Shown here: in pieces, positions 20,724 through 31,597 of the stretch
How the letters are laid out: the number at the start of each line of letters is the position of its first letter
Numbering within the stretch: position 1 is the stretch's first letter
Source: Toxorhynchites rutilus septentrionalis
Lineage: Eukaryota > Arthropoda > Insecta > Diptera > Culicidae
NCBI RefSeq assembly: GCF_029784135.1
Contig: NC_073746.1
Span: 143,596,556-143,660,555 of the forward strand
DNA length: 64,000 nucleotides
Reading direction: 5' to 3'
The notes under the pieces: generated by a model
Database searches by the model: none
Seen by the model: the letters and a program-made list of their open reading frames with translations, nothing else
Told to the model about the DNA's origin: nothing
Translations under genes and position numbers: made by a program

Positions 20724-22190
20724 TTGCAATCATTTACGTTCGACGTGAAATATCGGAAAGGATTCGACAATATTGCCGATCCATTTTCGAGGCTAACTGA
20801 TCACCGTCCAGCTAGTAATGTACCTAACAAAGGAAAAGATCAATTTTTGATTCTTGCGATATTGGAGTCAACAGCGATAGATGTAAGTGAAATCGAAGAA
20901 GCGTCTATGGCGGACCGAGAATTGAGTCTAGGTCGAGACAACCTTCGTAGCGGTTTAAGGCGCGGAATAGAAACGAAGCAGTATGAAGCGTTCCAAGGCG
21001 AATTGGGTGTGGTTGGAAAAATCGTAGTTCGAGGAAACAAAATGGTGATCCCGACTAGTCTGCGTAAGAGATTCTTACAGCTAGCTCATGAAGGGCATCC
21101 CGGTGAGTCGGCAATGAAGAGAAGATTGCGCGAAAGAGCTTGGTGGCCGGGAATGGACCGGGAGATCTCAAAATGGGTAGCTACCTGTGAGGGTTGTCGT
21201 TTGACCGGGTTACCTCAGAAACCAGAACCAATGCAGAGGAGAGCTTTACCTACAGAACCGTGGACTGACGTGGCGATAGACTTTCTTGGCCCTCTGCCAT
21301 CTGGAAAGTATCTACTGGTCATAATAGATTACTTTAGTCGTTACAAAGAAGTGGAAATTATGACAAAGATAACAGGTAAAGAAACAGTTGAAAGACTTAG
21401 CAAAATTTTCCGCCGCTTGGGATTTCCAAGAACTATAACTCTCGACAACGCTAGACAATTCTTGAGCACTGATTTTGGAAACTATTGTAAGGAAAACGGA
21501 ATATATCTCAATTTTACAATACCCTATTGGCCACAGCAAAACGGAGAGGTCGAGCGGCAGAATCGCTCCCTCTTGAAAAGACTTCAAATCAGCCACGCGT
21601 TGAAAAGGGATTGGCGGAATGACTTGGATGATTACCTAATAATGTATTATTCTACGCCCCACTCTGTAACAGGCAAGACGCCAACCGAACTTTTGACAGG
21701 CAGAACCATCCGAACGAAGAAACCTTCCTTGAAAGATATCGATACCGCTCCTTGTAGTGAAGATTTCCGTGATCGCGATAGAATGCAGAAGCATCTTTCT
21801 GGTGAACGAGAAAACAACAACCGAGGAGCTAAAGATTCGTTGATAAGGGAAGGAGACAAGGTATTGATGCAAAATGTCACTCCTGGTAGTAAGCTGATTC
21901 CCACTTATTCCCCAACTGAGTATACTGTTATCGAGCAATCAGGACCCCGTGTAACAGTACAGAATGAAGAAACCGGAAAAGCATATCATCGAAGTTCTGC
22001 TCATCTCAAAAGGGTTCCCCCATCATCTGAGGTACAAATTTCGTCTAGTGATCATCAGGAATCGAACGAGTGTTCCGTAGCTACAGCATCTGTGGATAAA
22101 TCAGTTGAGGCATTCAGACCGAAGCGCACTTGTAAGCGGTCCGTGCGTTTGGCGGATTATGTGATTGATGGCGAAGATTCAGATATTTAA
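20724..22190 (+). CDS. Gypsy integrase, open frame
   Basis: An uninterrupted frame of 488 codons in which the end of RNase H (DVKYRKGFDNIADPFSRL) precedes integrase. It has the HHCC zinc finger (HEGHPGESAMKRRL, then CEGC) and the catalytic triad: D in DVAIDFLGPL, D in TITLDNARQF and E in QNGEVERQNRSL. The tail HRSSAHLKRVPPSS fits the usual mag-type C-terminus. Integrase inserts the cDNA. The domain is intact although upstream pol is broken. The ORF ends 12 bases before the LTR, at the polypurine tract. Confidence 0.85.
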   Translation: MQSFTFDVKYRKGFDNIADPFSRLTDHRPASNVPNKGKDQFLILAILESTAIDVSEIEEASMADRELSLGRDNLRSGLRRGIETKQYEAFQGELGVVGKIVVRGNKMVIPTSLRKRFLQLAHEGHPGESAMKRRLRERAWWPGMDREISKWVATCEGCRLTGLPQKPEPMQRRALPTEPWTDVAIDFLGPLPSGKYLLVIIDYFSRYKEVEIMTKITGKETVERLSKIFRRLGFPRTITLDNARQFLSTDFGNYCKENGIYLNFTIPYWPQQNGEVERQNRSLLKRLQISHALKRDWRNDLDDYLIMYYSTPHSVTGKTPTELLTGRTIRTKKPSLKDIDTAPCSEDFRDRDRMQKHLSGERENNNRGAKDSLIREGDKVLMQNVTPGSKLIPTYSPTEYTVIEQSGPRVTVQNEETGKAYHRSSAHLKRVPPSSEVQISSSDHQESNECSVATASVDKSVEAFRPKRTCKRSVRLADYVIDGEDSDI

Positions 22191-22411
22191 GAGAAAGGGA
22201 GATGTGGCACCCTGTGCCTAACGAACGTTATACGAGCTGAGTTCTACTCTGTCTGTGCGAGAGCAGGAAATCGAGAAAGACACACACACAAACTGACGCC
22301 ATTCTAGTTTATGACTTCGTGCTAAATAAAACATAAACACCGTTGTGAAGATATCTCAAGTTTTTATTAATTATTTAGTTGCCGATAAACTGAGTTCCTC
22401 GGAGTGTAACA
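22188..22411 (+). repeat. Gypsy polypurine tract and 3' LTR
   Basis: The polypurine tract AAGAGAAAGGGAGA (22189-22202) directly precedes the LTR, which starts TGTGGCACCC at 22203 and ends TGTAACA at 22411. A possible polyadenylation signal AATAAA lies at about 22325. The following host bases do not match the bases before 10930, so no simple target duplication is present. Confidence 0.85.
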
Positions 22412-22796
22412 AGACGGATATCAAAATTATGGAAAAAAACTAGAGAATAATTTAAAAATTATTAATTTAAAAGCTTTGCAATTATAGATTCTTTTTTTCT
22501 TATTTGAAACTTAAATATTCTTTCATTCAAAGTATGTCTTCAAAACAATATCGTTGAAAATAGCTATTACGTAAAAACAAAAGAACAATGGCCTTATTCG
22601 ATGTAATTATCGTCCTGATTCGGGTCTTGTCCACCAATTGCGAATGTTTGAATTACAAAAACCAGCTCTGCAATTACAGTTATTATTTTATATTCAAAAT
22701 ATCAACAAACCAATTCTATACATAATCAATCATAATTGTCGTTTTGGGCCAGTGGCCTCCATTGCCATTTTATGGGGTTGCAACTCTCTGTTAGTC
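22412..22796. other. AT-rich spacer, nothing recognised
   Basis: About 385 bp of AT-rich sequence between the gypsy 3' LTR and the Harbinger element. No frame, repeat end or motif was recognised. Confidence 0.5.
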
Positions 22797-22942
22797 TAAA
22801 GGCGCGTCCACATTATACCGAATTATGCCGATCGGCCTATAGCGGCGGCATGTTCGGTTCGTCACATTCGGGTCGACACGACATCCATATACATAATGTA
22901 ATGTGGACGTCTAATCGGTTGCAGTGCGGCTTAGTGTCAAAA

Positions 22943-24860
22943 ATGCTGGATGACGAGGACGTTGCGTTAGCAGCTTCTGCTGCAATTATAATTGGATTTG
23001 CTGCTTTTCATCATTGACGCCGCCGCCCTTGGAGATTTTGGGTTCGCCCCAGCATCATTAACGGTCGAAAGAAATATAGGGCCAGCAAGTTTATGGAATA
23101 TCCGCTTGAAGATGAAGCTGACGAGCTAAATTTGGAGAACCGGAATTACATAGGATTCACCAATTTCTTCAATTTCTTCAGGATGGAGAGGAGTGATTTT
23201 GAGTTGCTCCTAAGAATGGTTCAACCCAAAATCTCGAAAAATAACACCAAGTTTAGAGAAGCTATCCCAGCAAGTGAACGACTCGCCGTCACTCTACGTT
23301 TCCTTGCAACTGGTGATTCTTATCATTCTCTGATGTATGCCATGAAGATATCTAAACGAGCTATTTCTGTTTTTGTGCCAGAGGTTTGTGACGCCATTGT
23401 TGAAGCACTTCGAGACTATGTTAAGGTAAAAGTAATAATCACAACTTTTAATATAGTTCATTTTTATTTACATTATTACAAAAATCGAATCAAGAACAAT
23501 AAATACAGTCAGATAAAACATATGTAGGGGATTGTGATTGTGGAGTTTGATAGGCCATGCTAGGTGGTCCGGGCGGTTGATAGAGCATGGGGACGAATAC
23601 CATTGGCGAGGTGAATTGCGACGGATTACTAAGCGCAGCTGTTTTTGGCGCACTATGTATTTGGTTGAAGGATTGTTGAACATAAAACCTTGTTCGTGGT
23701 GGAATCCTGCGTAGCCTAATCGCTATCTGTTCGCCATACAAATAATGTTCGTCTTTTATGTCTACTCTTTTTGACTGAATGGATTTCATGAGATTCACAG
23801 CTTCATCAAAAACGAGTGCACTGGAAGTACCGGAAGTAGCCATGAGTGTACGTTTTGAGGATTTGGTCTTGAGTGCCTTTGGGGATTCAAACTCTTTGGT
23901 TTTTGTCACTTTTGAAGCAATGTTCCGAGTTCCGCAATGTTGTCGATGCCTGCTTCACTCGAGAACTTCCGGATTCAATATGGATTTCATTCCCAATGTC
24001 TTTGTCTTGACTATCGTTGTGTTCATCCAGGTCCGCTGAATCCTAAAAAAATCGCTATTATAATTCATTTCACATCGTTGCTTTACTATTATGAATATTT
24101 TTATTTCATTTTACCAGATGCCTCGAAGAGAAGAAGAATGGGAAGCAATCGCCCAAGAATTTGAAGAAAAGTGGAACTATCCGAACTGTATAGGTGCCAT
24201 AGATGGCAAACATATCGCACTGAAAACTCCTGTTTATTCAGGCTCAGAATTCTTCAACTATAAAGGGTTTTGCTAGCTGTTGTGGATGCCAGTTATAATT
24301 TCATATTCGTGAATGTGGGATGCCAAGGGAGAATCTCTGATGGAGGTGATTTTACAATACATTTTTGAAAAAAAAGCTCTTGAATAAAACTCTCTACATT
24401 TACCTCCTCCGCGGGCTTTGCCAGGGAGAACTTCCCTAACACCGTTTGTGTTAGTTGCGGATGATGCGTTCCCTCTTTCTCCAAATAATATGAAACCATA
24501 CTCGGGATTATCCGAAAAAGGATAAAAAAAAATTAGCTATCGACTGAGCTGGGCTCGTAGAGTCTCAGAAAACACATTTGGAGCCCTATCTACAAGTTTT
24601 CGTGTGTTTCGATCTCCAATGGAATTGCAACCTGACACAGCTACAAATTGACGATGGCTGCTATCCACCTGCATAACTATTTGAGGAAAAGCACTTCAAG
24701 ATTTGTTTACAATCCTGTCGGAATGTTCGACAGTGAATCTACTGAAGACGGACAAGTTACTCCTGGATTTTGGAGGCAACACACATGTTCTTCTCAACTA
24801 AACAACCTTCGAGGAGTTCCCAGAAAAAGTACTGTTTCCGCACTAAACTATCAGAGATGA
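22943..24860 (+). pseudogene. PIF/Harbinger transposase, two exons, decayed
   Basis: Exon 1, 22943-23425, has REAIPASERLAVTLRFLATG and the DYVK end typical of HARBI1-like transposases, with one nonsense TGA at 23015-23017 in an otherwise open frame. A GT donor lies at 23426 and an AG acceptor at 24116-24117, phase 0. Exon 2 starts [20 protein letters not shown], then IGAIDGKH (first catalytic D), and has a frame shift near 24270. A DASYNF-like second D, a degenerate VADDAFPL region and SENTFG (E) follow. The ORF ends at 24860. The transposase cuts and joins element ends with its MADF/Myb-like partner. Confidence 0.85.
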
Positions 24861-25419
24861 ATTCGCGGAATATTTTGTTTCTCCTCAGGGCGAAATAAGT
24901 TTTCAGCAGGACAAGTGAAGAAGATATTGCGGTTCATTTTTTTGTTTTTGTCAATAAAGTTGACCACTCACGTATGAATCTCTACTATAATAAAATTGTA
25001 CTTGTAATGAAAAGATCAAATAAACAAATGAATTTCACCCACTACGATGTATCTGGAATTAAGAATAAAAATACCAACTTACCTCGACATTATCCTTTGT
25101 ATTTCGTGGTTTGTTTTTGTTAGCCAGGAACATCATTGCTTGGAAAGCAAACCATTTACTTTCATATGGTTCGTCCGCACCACTTCCAGTTTTTCTGCAC
25201 ACCGTTTCTTTTTTTCTTTCCCTCAGGAAATGACTTTATAATTTTTTTATTTTTCGTTCAATTTCTTGTTTGTCGACACCAAATGACACTGCGAGTTCAA
25301 CTAAATTATCGTGTCTCCGATTTTTTATTTTTGTAGTGCACATTATTGCTGTCCCACAATGTTGGACGAGCATGGTACATTTCAATTAAAGCCAATGTTT
25401 CCTCGCCCGTCCAGACCAT
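23490..25419 (-). pseudogene. PIF/Harbinger accessory MADF/BESS-type protein, two exons, decayed
   Basis: Exon 1 on minus, 25419-25083: a MADF/Myb-like domain (WTGEETLALIEMYHARPTLW, LVELAVSFGVDKQEIERKI, SKWFAFQAMMFL) with at least two frame shifts. A GTAAGT donor lies at 25082-25077 and an AG acceptor at 24044-24043. The junction is in phase. Exon 2, 24042-23490, is an acidic linker, one shift near 23930, then a BESS-like segment (DEHYLYGEQIAIRLRRIPPR). In this superfamily the partner binds DNA and brings transposase to the nucleus. The intron holds transposase exon 2. Confidence 0.75.
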
Positions 25420-26141
25420 TGCGCAAGTGAACAAACTTTAAAACATCGACTAGAAACCGAGCTTCCGCAAGCACACCGAGCTCACCGCAATGACAGATGT
25501 ACAGTGTCGACGTCTGATGGTGATATCCGTTGTGAACAAAACAATCTCTATCAGATTAGCCGGCCCGAGGGCAGATTTCAGTTATTAAAATTTGAATGAA
25601 AATGTTTACTTCATGATATTTGATTAATACAAACACGTCGTACCGATCCTTACTTAATAATTTTTAGATAAATTTCCTGATTTCTTCTGCTATAAAATAT
25701 CATTATAAGAGAAAATCATAATCAAATACCATTGTGGCTCATGATTTTTTTATCATTTGCAAAAGAAACACGTAACTTAATTGCATAGATTACATATTTG
25801 GTATGAAAATGCTTATTTTCATTCATAGTTTCTGTTTTGAGATATATGCTCATTCCAACTGACAATCCGTTATTATTTTCGCTTCACAAATTGAGCACAC
25901 GAAGCACAATGCCGTCAATACGAATGTGCTTCGTTTTGTTTCGGCTTGACTTCTTTCGATCCGAACCCACTTGTTTCGGTTTGGGTTCGGTATGATTCGA
26001 GTCGATTTTCGGCACGTCGGCAAGTCCGGGCGGCACGTCCACACTCATTCGGTTTTACCGGGCGGCTAAGGCCGAACGATGCCGATTGCCTTAATGTGGA
26101 CGCGTCTTAAGAGCTGTTTATTCTTATACCTTTGACATTTA

Positions 26142-26318
26142 GAGCCCCCGCACACTACAGACTTTTTTTCAGCCGACAGTTTGGTCGGATCGGCCTACTG
26201 GTGCAAAAACTGACCCAACTGAATCGGTGTAATGTGCGCACATGCATACCTCTCCGTACTGATTATAAAGCCGACCGAACTATCGGTCGACAAGTCAGTC
26301 TGCAGTCTGCGGAGGCTC
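26142..26318. mobile_element. 177-bp MITE with TTA target duplication
   Basis: TTA at 26139-26141 and 26319-26321. The ends are long imperfect inverted repeats (GAGCCCCCGCACACTACAGAC against GAGCCTCCGCAGACTGCAGAC), then CGACAGTTTGGTCGG against CGATAGTTCGGTCGG. The 3-bp target site and end style fit a Harbinger-type MITE. It lies 31 bp from the full Harbinger element. No coding capacity. Confidence 0.8.
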
Positions 26319-26321
26319 TTA

Positions 26322-26758
26322 TACCCTTGTGGCGTTATACAAAGTCAAGGTATTTATATAAAGGTGTAACATTTTGTGTTATTTAAAGGTGTGGACATTA
26401 CATATGGACAGCCCCGAATAAAAAATGGGTGCCAGATTCCCGAAATTATTTGAAAAACCATGTTTTTTTCGCAATCAACAACGCATTTTTTTTTGCTTAG
26501 CCAGCCTTTGTATGGAGTCACCCCACTATGCCTTTGACAGCATTGAAAACATAAAAACGAATTCACTGCGTGAACTGAAGACAGTTCCTGAATACAGCTA
26601 TAAAAAGTGTTTCGATGACTGGATTGTTCGTTGAAAAAAGTGAAGGCTTCAGAAGGAGCCTATTTGAAATTCTCGGTATATAGTTGACAGAATGTAAGAA
26701 ACCGAACAGCGATCGGGATATTAGATTGTATTAAAATTGTGTATTACAGGAATGTAAA
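26322..26758. other. Unassigned sequence
   Basis: A plus-strand frame of 69 codons at 26425-26634 has no recognisable domain. No repeat ends were found. It could be a remnant of an older element. Confidence 0.35.
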
Positions 26759-27012
26759 AGTATTGTAGTTGCAGTAAAATCTAAGCAATATATTCCTTTT
26801 TTTTCCCAAATATATATTTTATTATGGCACATGTGGCGTTAGCCTGACGGGGCCGGGAGTTCAATATTTTGACAATTTTTGATGTAAGACAAAAATTGTC
26901 AAAATATTGAACTCCCGGCCCCGTCAGGCTAACGCCACATGTGCCATAATAAAATATATATTTGGGAAAAAAAAGGAATGTATTGCCTAGATTTTACTGC
27001 AACTACAATACT
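26759..27012. repeat. Near-perfect inverted repeat: 123-bp arms, 8-bp loop
   Basis: Arms 26759-26881 and 26890-27012 are reverse complements with only a few mismatches, all in the outer part near 26790 and 26980. The inner 80 bp or so is exact, and the loop is ATGTAAGA. A transcript would fold into a long hairpin. No target duplication or known terminal motif was identified. It could be a palindromic MITE, a hairpin-RNA locus or a fold-back assembly artefact. Confidence 0.9.
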
Positions 27013-27937
27013 ATTATATTTAGCATCGTTATTTCAAATCTGAGAAAAGTGCAGCAAATTTCCGAACAGATTAAATGTTGTTTCCGTTAAACTAACGAAA
27101 ATTCAACATGACGAATTTGACCTATTCTAACCATACGTCCGTTGCTGCCATCGGTGAAATATCAGACTAACACGAAACTAAACACCAGATGCAATGTGGG
27201 CATTCGCCGCCATGGACTGAAAACTTTTCGACAGAACGTGTGCCTCTCCTAGGCGGATACCTTCGTGTAGGTGTAACTCTACCGTCTAGCAGGAGGTCTT
27301 CTCGTACGGTGGATGCTGCCACTATTGTGCTCGGTCGTCTGAGAGTGCCTCATAAACTTTTTCAGCACTAGAAAAGTGAAGCTCTAATACAGACGTAGAG
27401 GTGAACTTTGTAAGTGCACAACCAAACAAAACTCGCAGGTTGCGATGCAGGAAAAGAAGTGGGCCTCGTTCGTCCTGCGGATGCCGTGCTACAACAAATC
27501 TAACTTCTTCTGCTCTTACTCACTTCGTCCCTAGCATCTGGTCATAAGACTTCCTGTTCCATCGTAGCTGGTGGTATTGTTTTATCGAATACTAGGGTGC
27601 ACCAGCAATATGCCATGGGATAGAAATCGAAACCAGTACTAGAGTGGGCTTATTTTAAGCTGTTCATAATGTCATCGATTATAAATTACTTCTAGAAAAT
27701 TTTCATTGAAAATTTAAAAAAAAAGACTTATCTTTTCCGAAGATCTTATGTTGTTTGTATGTATACCCTGAAGTGTGGATTCGACTTGGATCGAAATACA
27801 CGTATGCGCTCTGTGGGTATGACCAAAGAGGCAATTTATTGTTACTTCGAATAAGTTTTCATAGATGTCCAACAGCTTCGAACTTCGAGTGTGCAGCTTA
27901 AGTAAGTAGCGAATCTATGTATCATTGTACACTTGTT

Positions 27938-27985
<48 letters not shown>

Positions 27986-28608
27986 GTGACAGTGTATTGA
28001 ACAGAACAACATGTCGAAACAATTTCTTGGAGGAGACAAAAACAATTAAAGGAACGAATTTTTTAGACGATTTTTGAAATACTGTAACTTTGCAAATAAT
28101 CAACGCATGAAAATGGACTATATCTCATTTTGAAGCTACAACTTCTTTCTCTTTGAATACGATCACATCCTTATATGGGTGTGTAGATGTAGTGGACGTA
28201 CATATCGGGAAGAAATAAAAAAGCCATTTCTTTCTGTTTTATCAAACTTTTTTGTAGACTAACACAACTTTTTGCTAATCAACTTATTAACAAATCCAAT
28301 TAACCCTATCAACCAGCTTTCATTTGGCTCTTAGATCGTTCATGTAGAACCTTTCCATACAGAGATATTGTTGTTTTAATGAATTACCCCTTCGGTTTTG
28401 ATGGTTAATAATTCAATAAATAATGATCTCACCGCAAACCGAAAGGCAGTTTAAAAAACATCATTTGATTTTTTTTGCATCGATTTTGAAAACGCAAGAT
28501 TTTAAAAACTAAAAACTGAAACTTTTATAGTGTTTTAGAAAATCTTCCGTTATTTTGCAAATATTGCAGTAATTTCTAATGTTAGCTGACGAATTTTGAG
28601 CATAGAGT
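27013..28608. other. Gene-free stretch
   Basis: No supported frame. It contains the TC microsatellite at 27940-27982. The part at 27100-27600 has a somewhat higher GC content, with a 60-codon frame at 27189-27371 that matches nothing I recognise. AT-rich thereafter. Confidence 0.4.
27940..27982. repeat. (TC)n microsatellite
   Basis: About 21 uninterrupted CT/TC dinucleotides. The minus-strand frame across it encodes only an Arg-Glu repeat and is not a gene. Confidence 0.98.
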
Positions 28609-28620
28609 ATCCCCTAATCT

Positions 28621-29349
28621 GTCTGCCTTAAAAGAAAATATAGACATGCTAACATCTGCATATTCTCAGACAGTCAAGCGGCACTTAAAGCTCTAAATGC
28701 TTTTAAATGCTCCTCAAAAATTGTCTGGGAATGCATTCTCCTCTTACGGCAACTAAGTCGGATAAGTTCGGTACAACTGTACTGGATTCCTGGCCATTGT
28801 GGAATAGAGGGAAACGAGCGAGCAGATGAACTTGCCAGGAACGGCTCAAGCTCACCTTTCACTGGTCCAGAACCTTTCTGTGGAATATCTGACTGTGTGT
28901 TGAAAGGTGAGCTGAAGAACTGGGAAGACCCGGAAGTATTAGCCAACTGGTTGGCGGTACAACTTAACCAGTCAAAAAAATTTATCACGCCGAGTATTAA
29001 AATTACTCAACAATTGCTGAGTCTTAATAAGAAAGACTTAGGCACAATCACAGGCCTTATAACAGGACACTGTCCGAGTAAATACCATCTCAAAAACATA
29101 GGTTTAGTGCAAGATGATATTTGTCGTTTTTGTTATACCGAAAGTGAAACCTCGGAACATTTGCTCTGTAATTGTGGAGCTCTAACTAGACGCAGACTGC
29201 AATACCTTGATAAGGCTATTTTGGAGCCCAAGGAAATTTGGTCTGCGTCGCCGATCAGGATTATAAAATTTATCAAACAGAGTATTCCTGATTGGCACCT
29301 ATCTCGCTATAGCATTCAGTCTACTTCTTCATCAATAAGTAGTAGGTAA
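28621..29349 (+). pseudogene. LOA-type ORF2 C-terminus (RNase H and tail), open
   Basis: Open for 242 codons from the truncation point. RNase H motifs include IFSDSQAALKAL (active-site D) and PGHCGIEGNERADEL (active-site H and D region). The Cys/His tail CRFC...HLLCNC and about 80 further residues follow, ending in a Ser-rich end. The left-edge copy lacks about 200 bp of this tail. It has no promoter, start or RT and is a dead fragment despite the open frame. Confidence 0.85.
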
Positions 29350-29441
29350 GCTTGAAGCGGAGTACAAAAAAAATGGGATATACCACAATAGTTCAGAATA
29401 ATGGACGCAGTGGTTCACATCCAACAGGGGAAAAAAAAAAA
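28621..29441 (+). mobile_element. 5'-truncated LOA/I-type copy with 12-bp target duplication
   Basis: Same family as the element at 1-6250, opposite orientation. It starts in the RNase H region, keeps the full 3' UTR and ends in a run of A. The target duplication ATCCCCTAATCT is exact at 28609-28620 and 29442-29453. Truncated 5' end, A tail and target duplication are hallmarks of target-primed reverse transcription. The frame is intact, so this is a younger copy than the one at the left edge. Confidence 0.9.
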
Positions 29442-29453
29442 ATCCCCTAATCT

Positions 29454-31589
29454 CCTGTGAACGTTTTATATTGATACGATCAGTCGATTTTTCAAAGTTT
29501 CCAGTAAATTAGAAGAACATTTTATTGCAAACTGTACCAAGACTAAAAATACTTTACTAACCCTCCAAATGAACGATTCGAAACATTCTTTTAGGGTCGT
29601 GGATGGATGTGTTCGCTTTATTACCTCTTAGAACCTGTCTGAAAAGTTGCGTTCATATTCCACTGGATAAAACGTCTGAGTTCATTTGTGCACGAGTTCT
29701 ATTGTACGCGCTAGCAGTGATTGTGCCGATAAACCTAAACTAGTGAAACATTCCTGGGTATCAGTCAAGAAACTGGAGTCCACGGAAAGATAGAGCCGAA
29801 AGACTGTTCTCTCTCATACCCGGCCGGTGCAGCATTCATTATTCACCAACCATCCAGCTTGCGGCCTGACGACAGCGAGGTTTTTCTCAAGTCCGAAAGT
29901 TTAGTTCAGTGTTCCAAAATGGCTTTTTTTCAAGACTAGATGCGAATGAATTGAGAAATTTTAAAGCCTCTATAATTCAATCCATGATCATCATTCTTCA
30001 AGTTACAGTCGCGCTCCAGCTAGCAGACAACAGTCTTTCTCAATGCCGATGTCAGACACAGCTGTTTTGTTCGATACGAAAGAATGGAAGATAGACAACG
30101 CACACAGTGGTACAATTTTGTTCCGTGGAGACACCGCGCCTATTTTTATGCTATCTGATGAATTATGCTCGCCTGTGCAACCTCAGTTTCTATTTTGCTA
30201 CCGTGCTAAACCGACGTAACAACATTTTCGCCTCAGAACACACGCGGAGAGCATTATGCGGAGATTGCACTGACGGACTGAAGCAGAAGAGAAACATTAA
30301 AAAGGATGTACTGCGTCGGTTTTCATACGTTATATGGAGAATGGTTGTGTATGGTGAATAACACGTTGATGATTTCATGAGTTTTAAATATAACGCTGAT
30401 GGGGAAACAAATATGTAATCGTCTTGTTCTAGTACACGATTTGTTCGAAAACCCGTGCCTCAAACTATGGTTGTTTTTTACTAGAAATCGGTTAATGACT
30501 TTCAAACACTTAACATTTAGTTTTGTTTGACAAGTCGACAATTATTGAAGGAATTATTATTTTTGAGATACAAATATGGAACAAAGAATCCCTGCCAGTT
30601 GCAAATTGGAAGGTGCAAATGTTTAAAGAAAATTAATGGAAAACGAATTTTAAGAGTGTAAGAATTCGTGAAGCTAAAGGATTATAGAATAATTCCACTA
30701 ATTCCATAATTCCAATTAAATCAGCCGACCGCTGCCCGAAGCTCTCCAATTTTTTTAAACTTCGTACGTATTATGCCAGGTACGGAAAATCAATATTTTC
30801 ATTATCTAATTTTCTTACCAATTTTGGGCGTATTTAGAAACATTGACCTTTCTTTGCGAAAAATAATAACTCGGAATCCAGACGTCTGCTTAAATTATGA
30901 TGTACGGCAAAGTTGATGGATCATAAATGGATTATTTTGGAAAAATAACATGGAATCATGTTTTGAGCAATCAAATTTTTTTATTATTGAACTCAATTTT
31001 TGAATACGGTTTTTTAACGTTGTATTTAAAATTATTTCATTTCATTATTTCATTTCTTAATTATTTAATATTGATTTCTCAACAATTTTGAGGAATGATT
31101 TTTTCGCCAAAAAAGGTCAATTTTATTGGATACGCCCTTATAAAAAACAATCGTGATTGAAATTTGTCATCTAATAATGAAAATTGTTATATTGAATAGT
31201 TGGCGCAAGCTTTAAAAAAAATTAGAAGGGAGGTGTCCAAGATTCGACCGCATTGTTAACGTGAGACTACAACATTGTTGCCGGCGAGTACAAGTGTTGC
31301 GGAACAAACGTTCATCTTCAGTTTTCGCCGAAGAGCACAGTTTTATTATATCCAACTTGAAACACGCTGGGACTTTAAAGCCACTTTCACCCGGAAACAA
31401 TGCACAGCATTCTTGCGTTTTTCATTTTCCAATATCAATATATATAATATCTTGTTCCGCCTGAAGCTCCGAGAGTTTCTTCAAACTCCGAGAGTTAAAA
31501 GTGTTGCCTACCGTAATTTAAACCTCTTCTTCCGCATCCCTTCAGTTTAGCACGAAATACGTTTGGAGCGCAAAGCACCATCGAAAGCA
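29454..31589. other. Unassigned AT-rich sequence with one old repeat fragment
   Basis: No gene is supported. The stretch at 29935-29990 (GCGAATGAATTGAGAAATTTT, then CCTCTATAATTCAAT) resembles the inside of the TIR element at 47913-54329 (47968-48012). The sequence at about 30640-30675 resembles 56860-56890. The rest shows no ends, frames or motifs I can name. Confidence 0.4.
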
Positions 31590-31597
31590 CTTATACC

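Larger units (their letters stand above)
10930..22411 (+). mobile_element. Ty3/gypsy LTR retrotransposon (mag-like), with nested insertions
   Basis: Order: split 5' LTR (10930-11029 and 16165-16274), primer-binding site, leader with short repeats, partial gag, protease, RT, RNase H remnant, integrase, polypurine tract, 3' LTR (22203-22411). The LTR is about 209 bp, starts TGTGGCACCC and ends TGTAACA in the 3' copy. The integrase and gag style suggest the mag lineage (inference). A CR1-type element split the 5' LTR. An R4/Dong element replaced or interrupted the 5' half of gag. RT has an in-frame stop and RNase H is shifted, so the copy is dead. Confidence 0.85.
22800..26107. mobile_element. 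Complete PIF/Harbinger DNA transposon with interleaved genes
   Basis: A 3308-bp element with TAA target duplications at 22797-22799 and 26108-26110, the 3-bp size typical of PIF/Harbinger. The ends are inverted repeats: AGGCGCGTCCACATTA on the left against AGACGCGTCCACATTA on the right, followed by looser GCCGATCGGC-like subterminal repeats. It carries both genes expected of the superfamily: a DDE transposase on plus (exons 22943-23425 and 24118-24860) and a MADF/BESS DNA-binding protein on minus (exons 25419-25083 and 24042-23490). Both genes are lightly decayed. Confidence 0.9.

Noticed and set aside
26759..27012. MicroRNA precursor
   Set aside because: Arms of 123 bp with almost no bulges are too long and too perfect for an ordinary microRNA. 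It is kept as an inverted repeat instead.
27842..28045. Minus-strand frame with an Arg-Glu repeat
   Set aside because: It is produced by the TC microsatellite.
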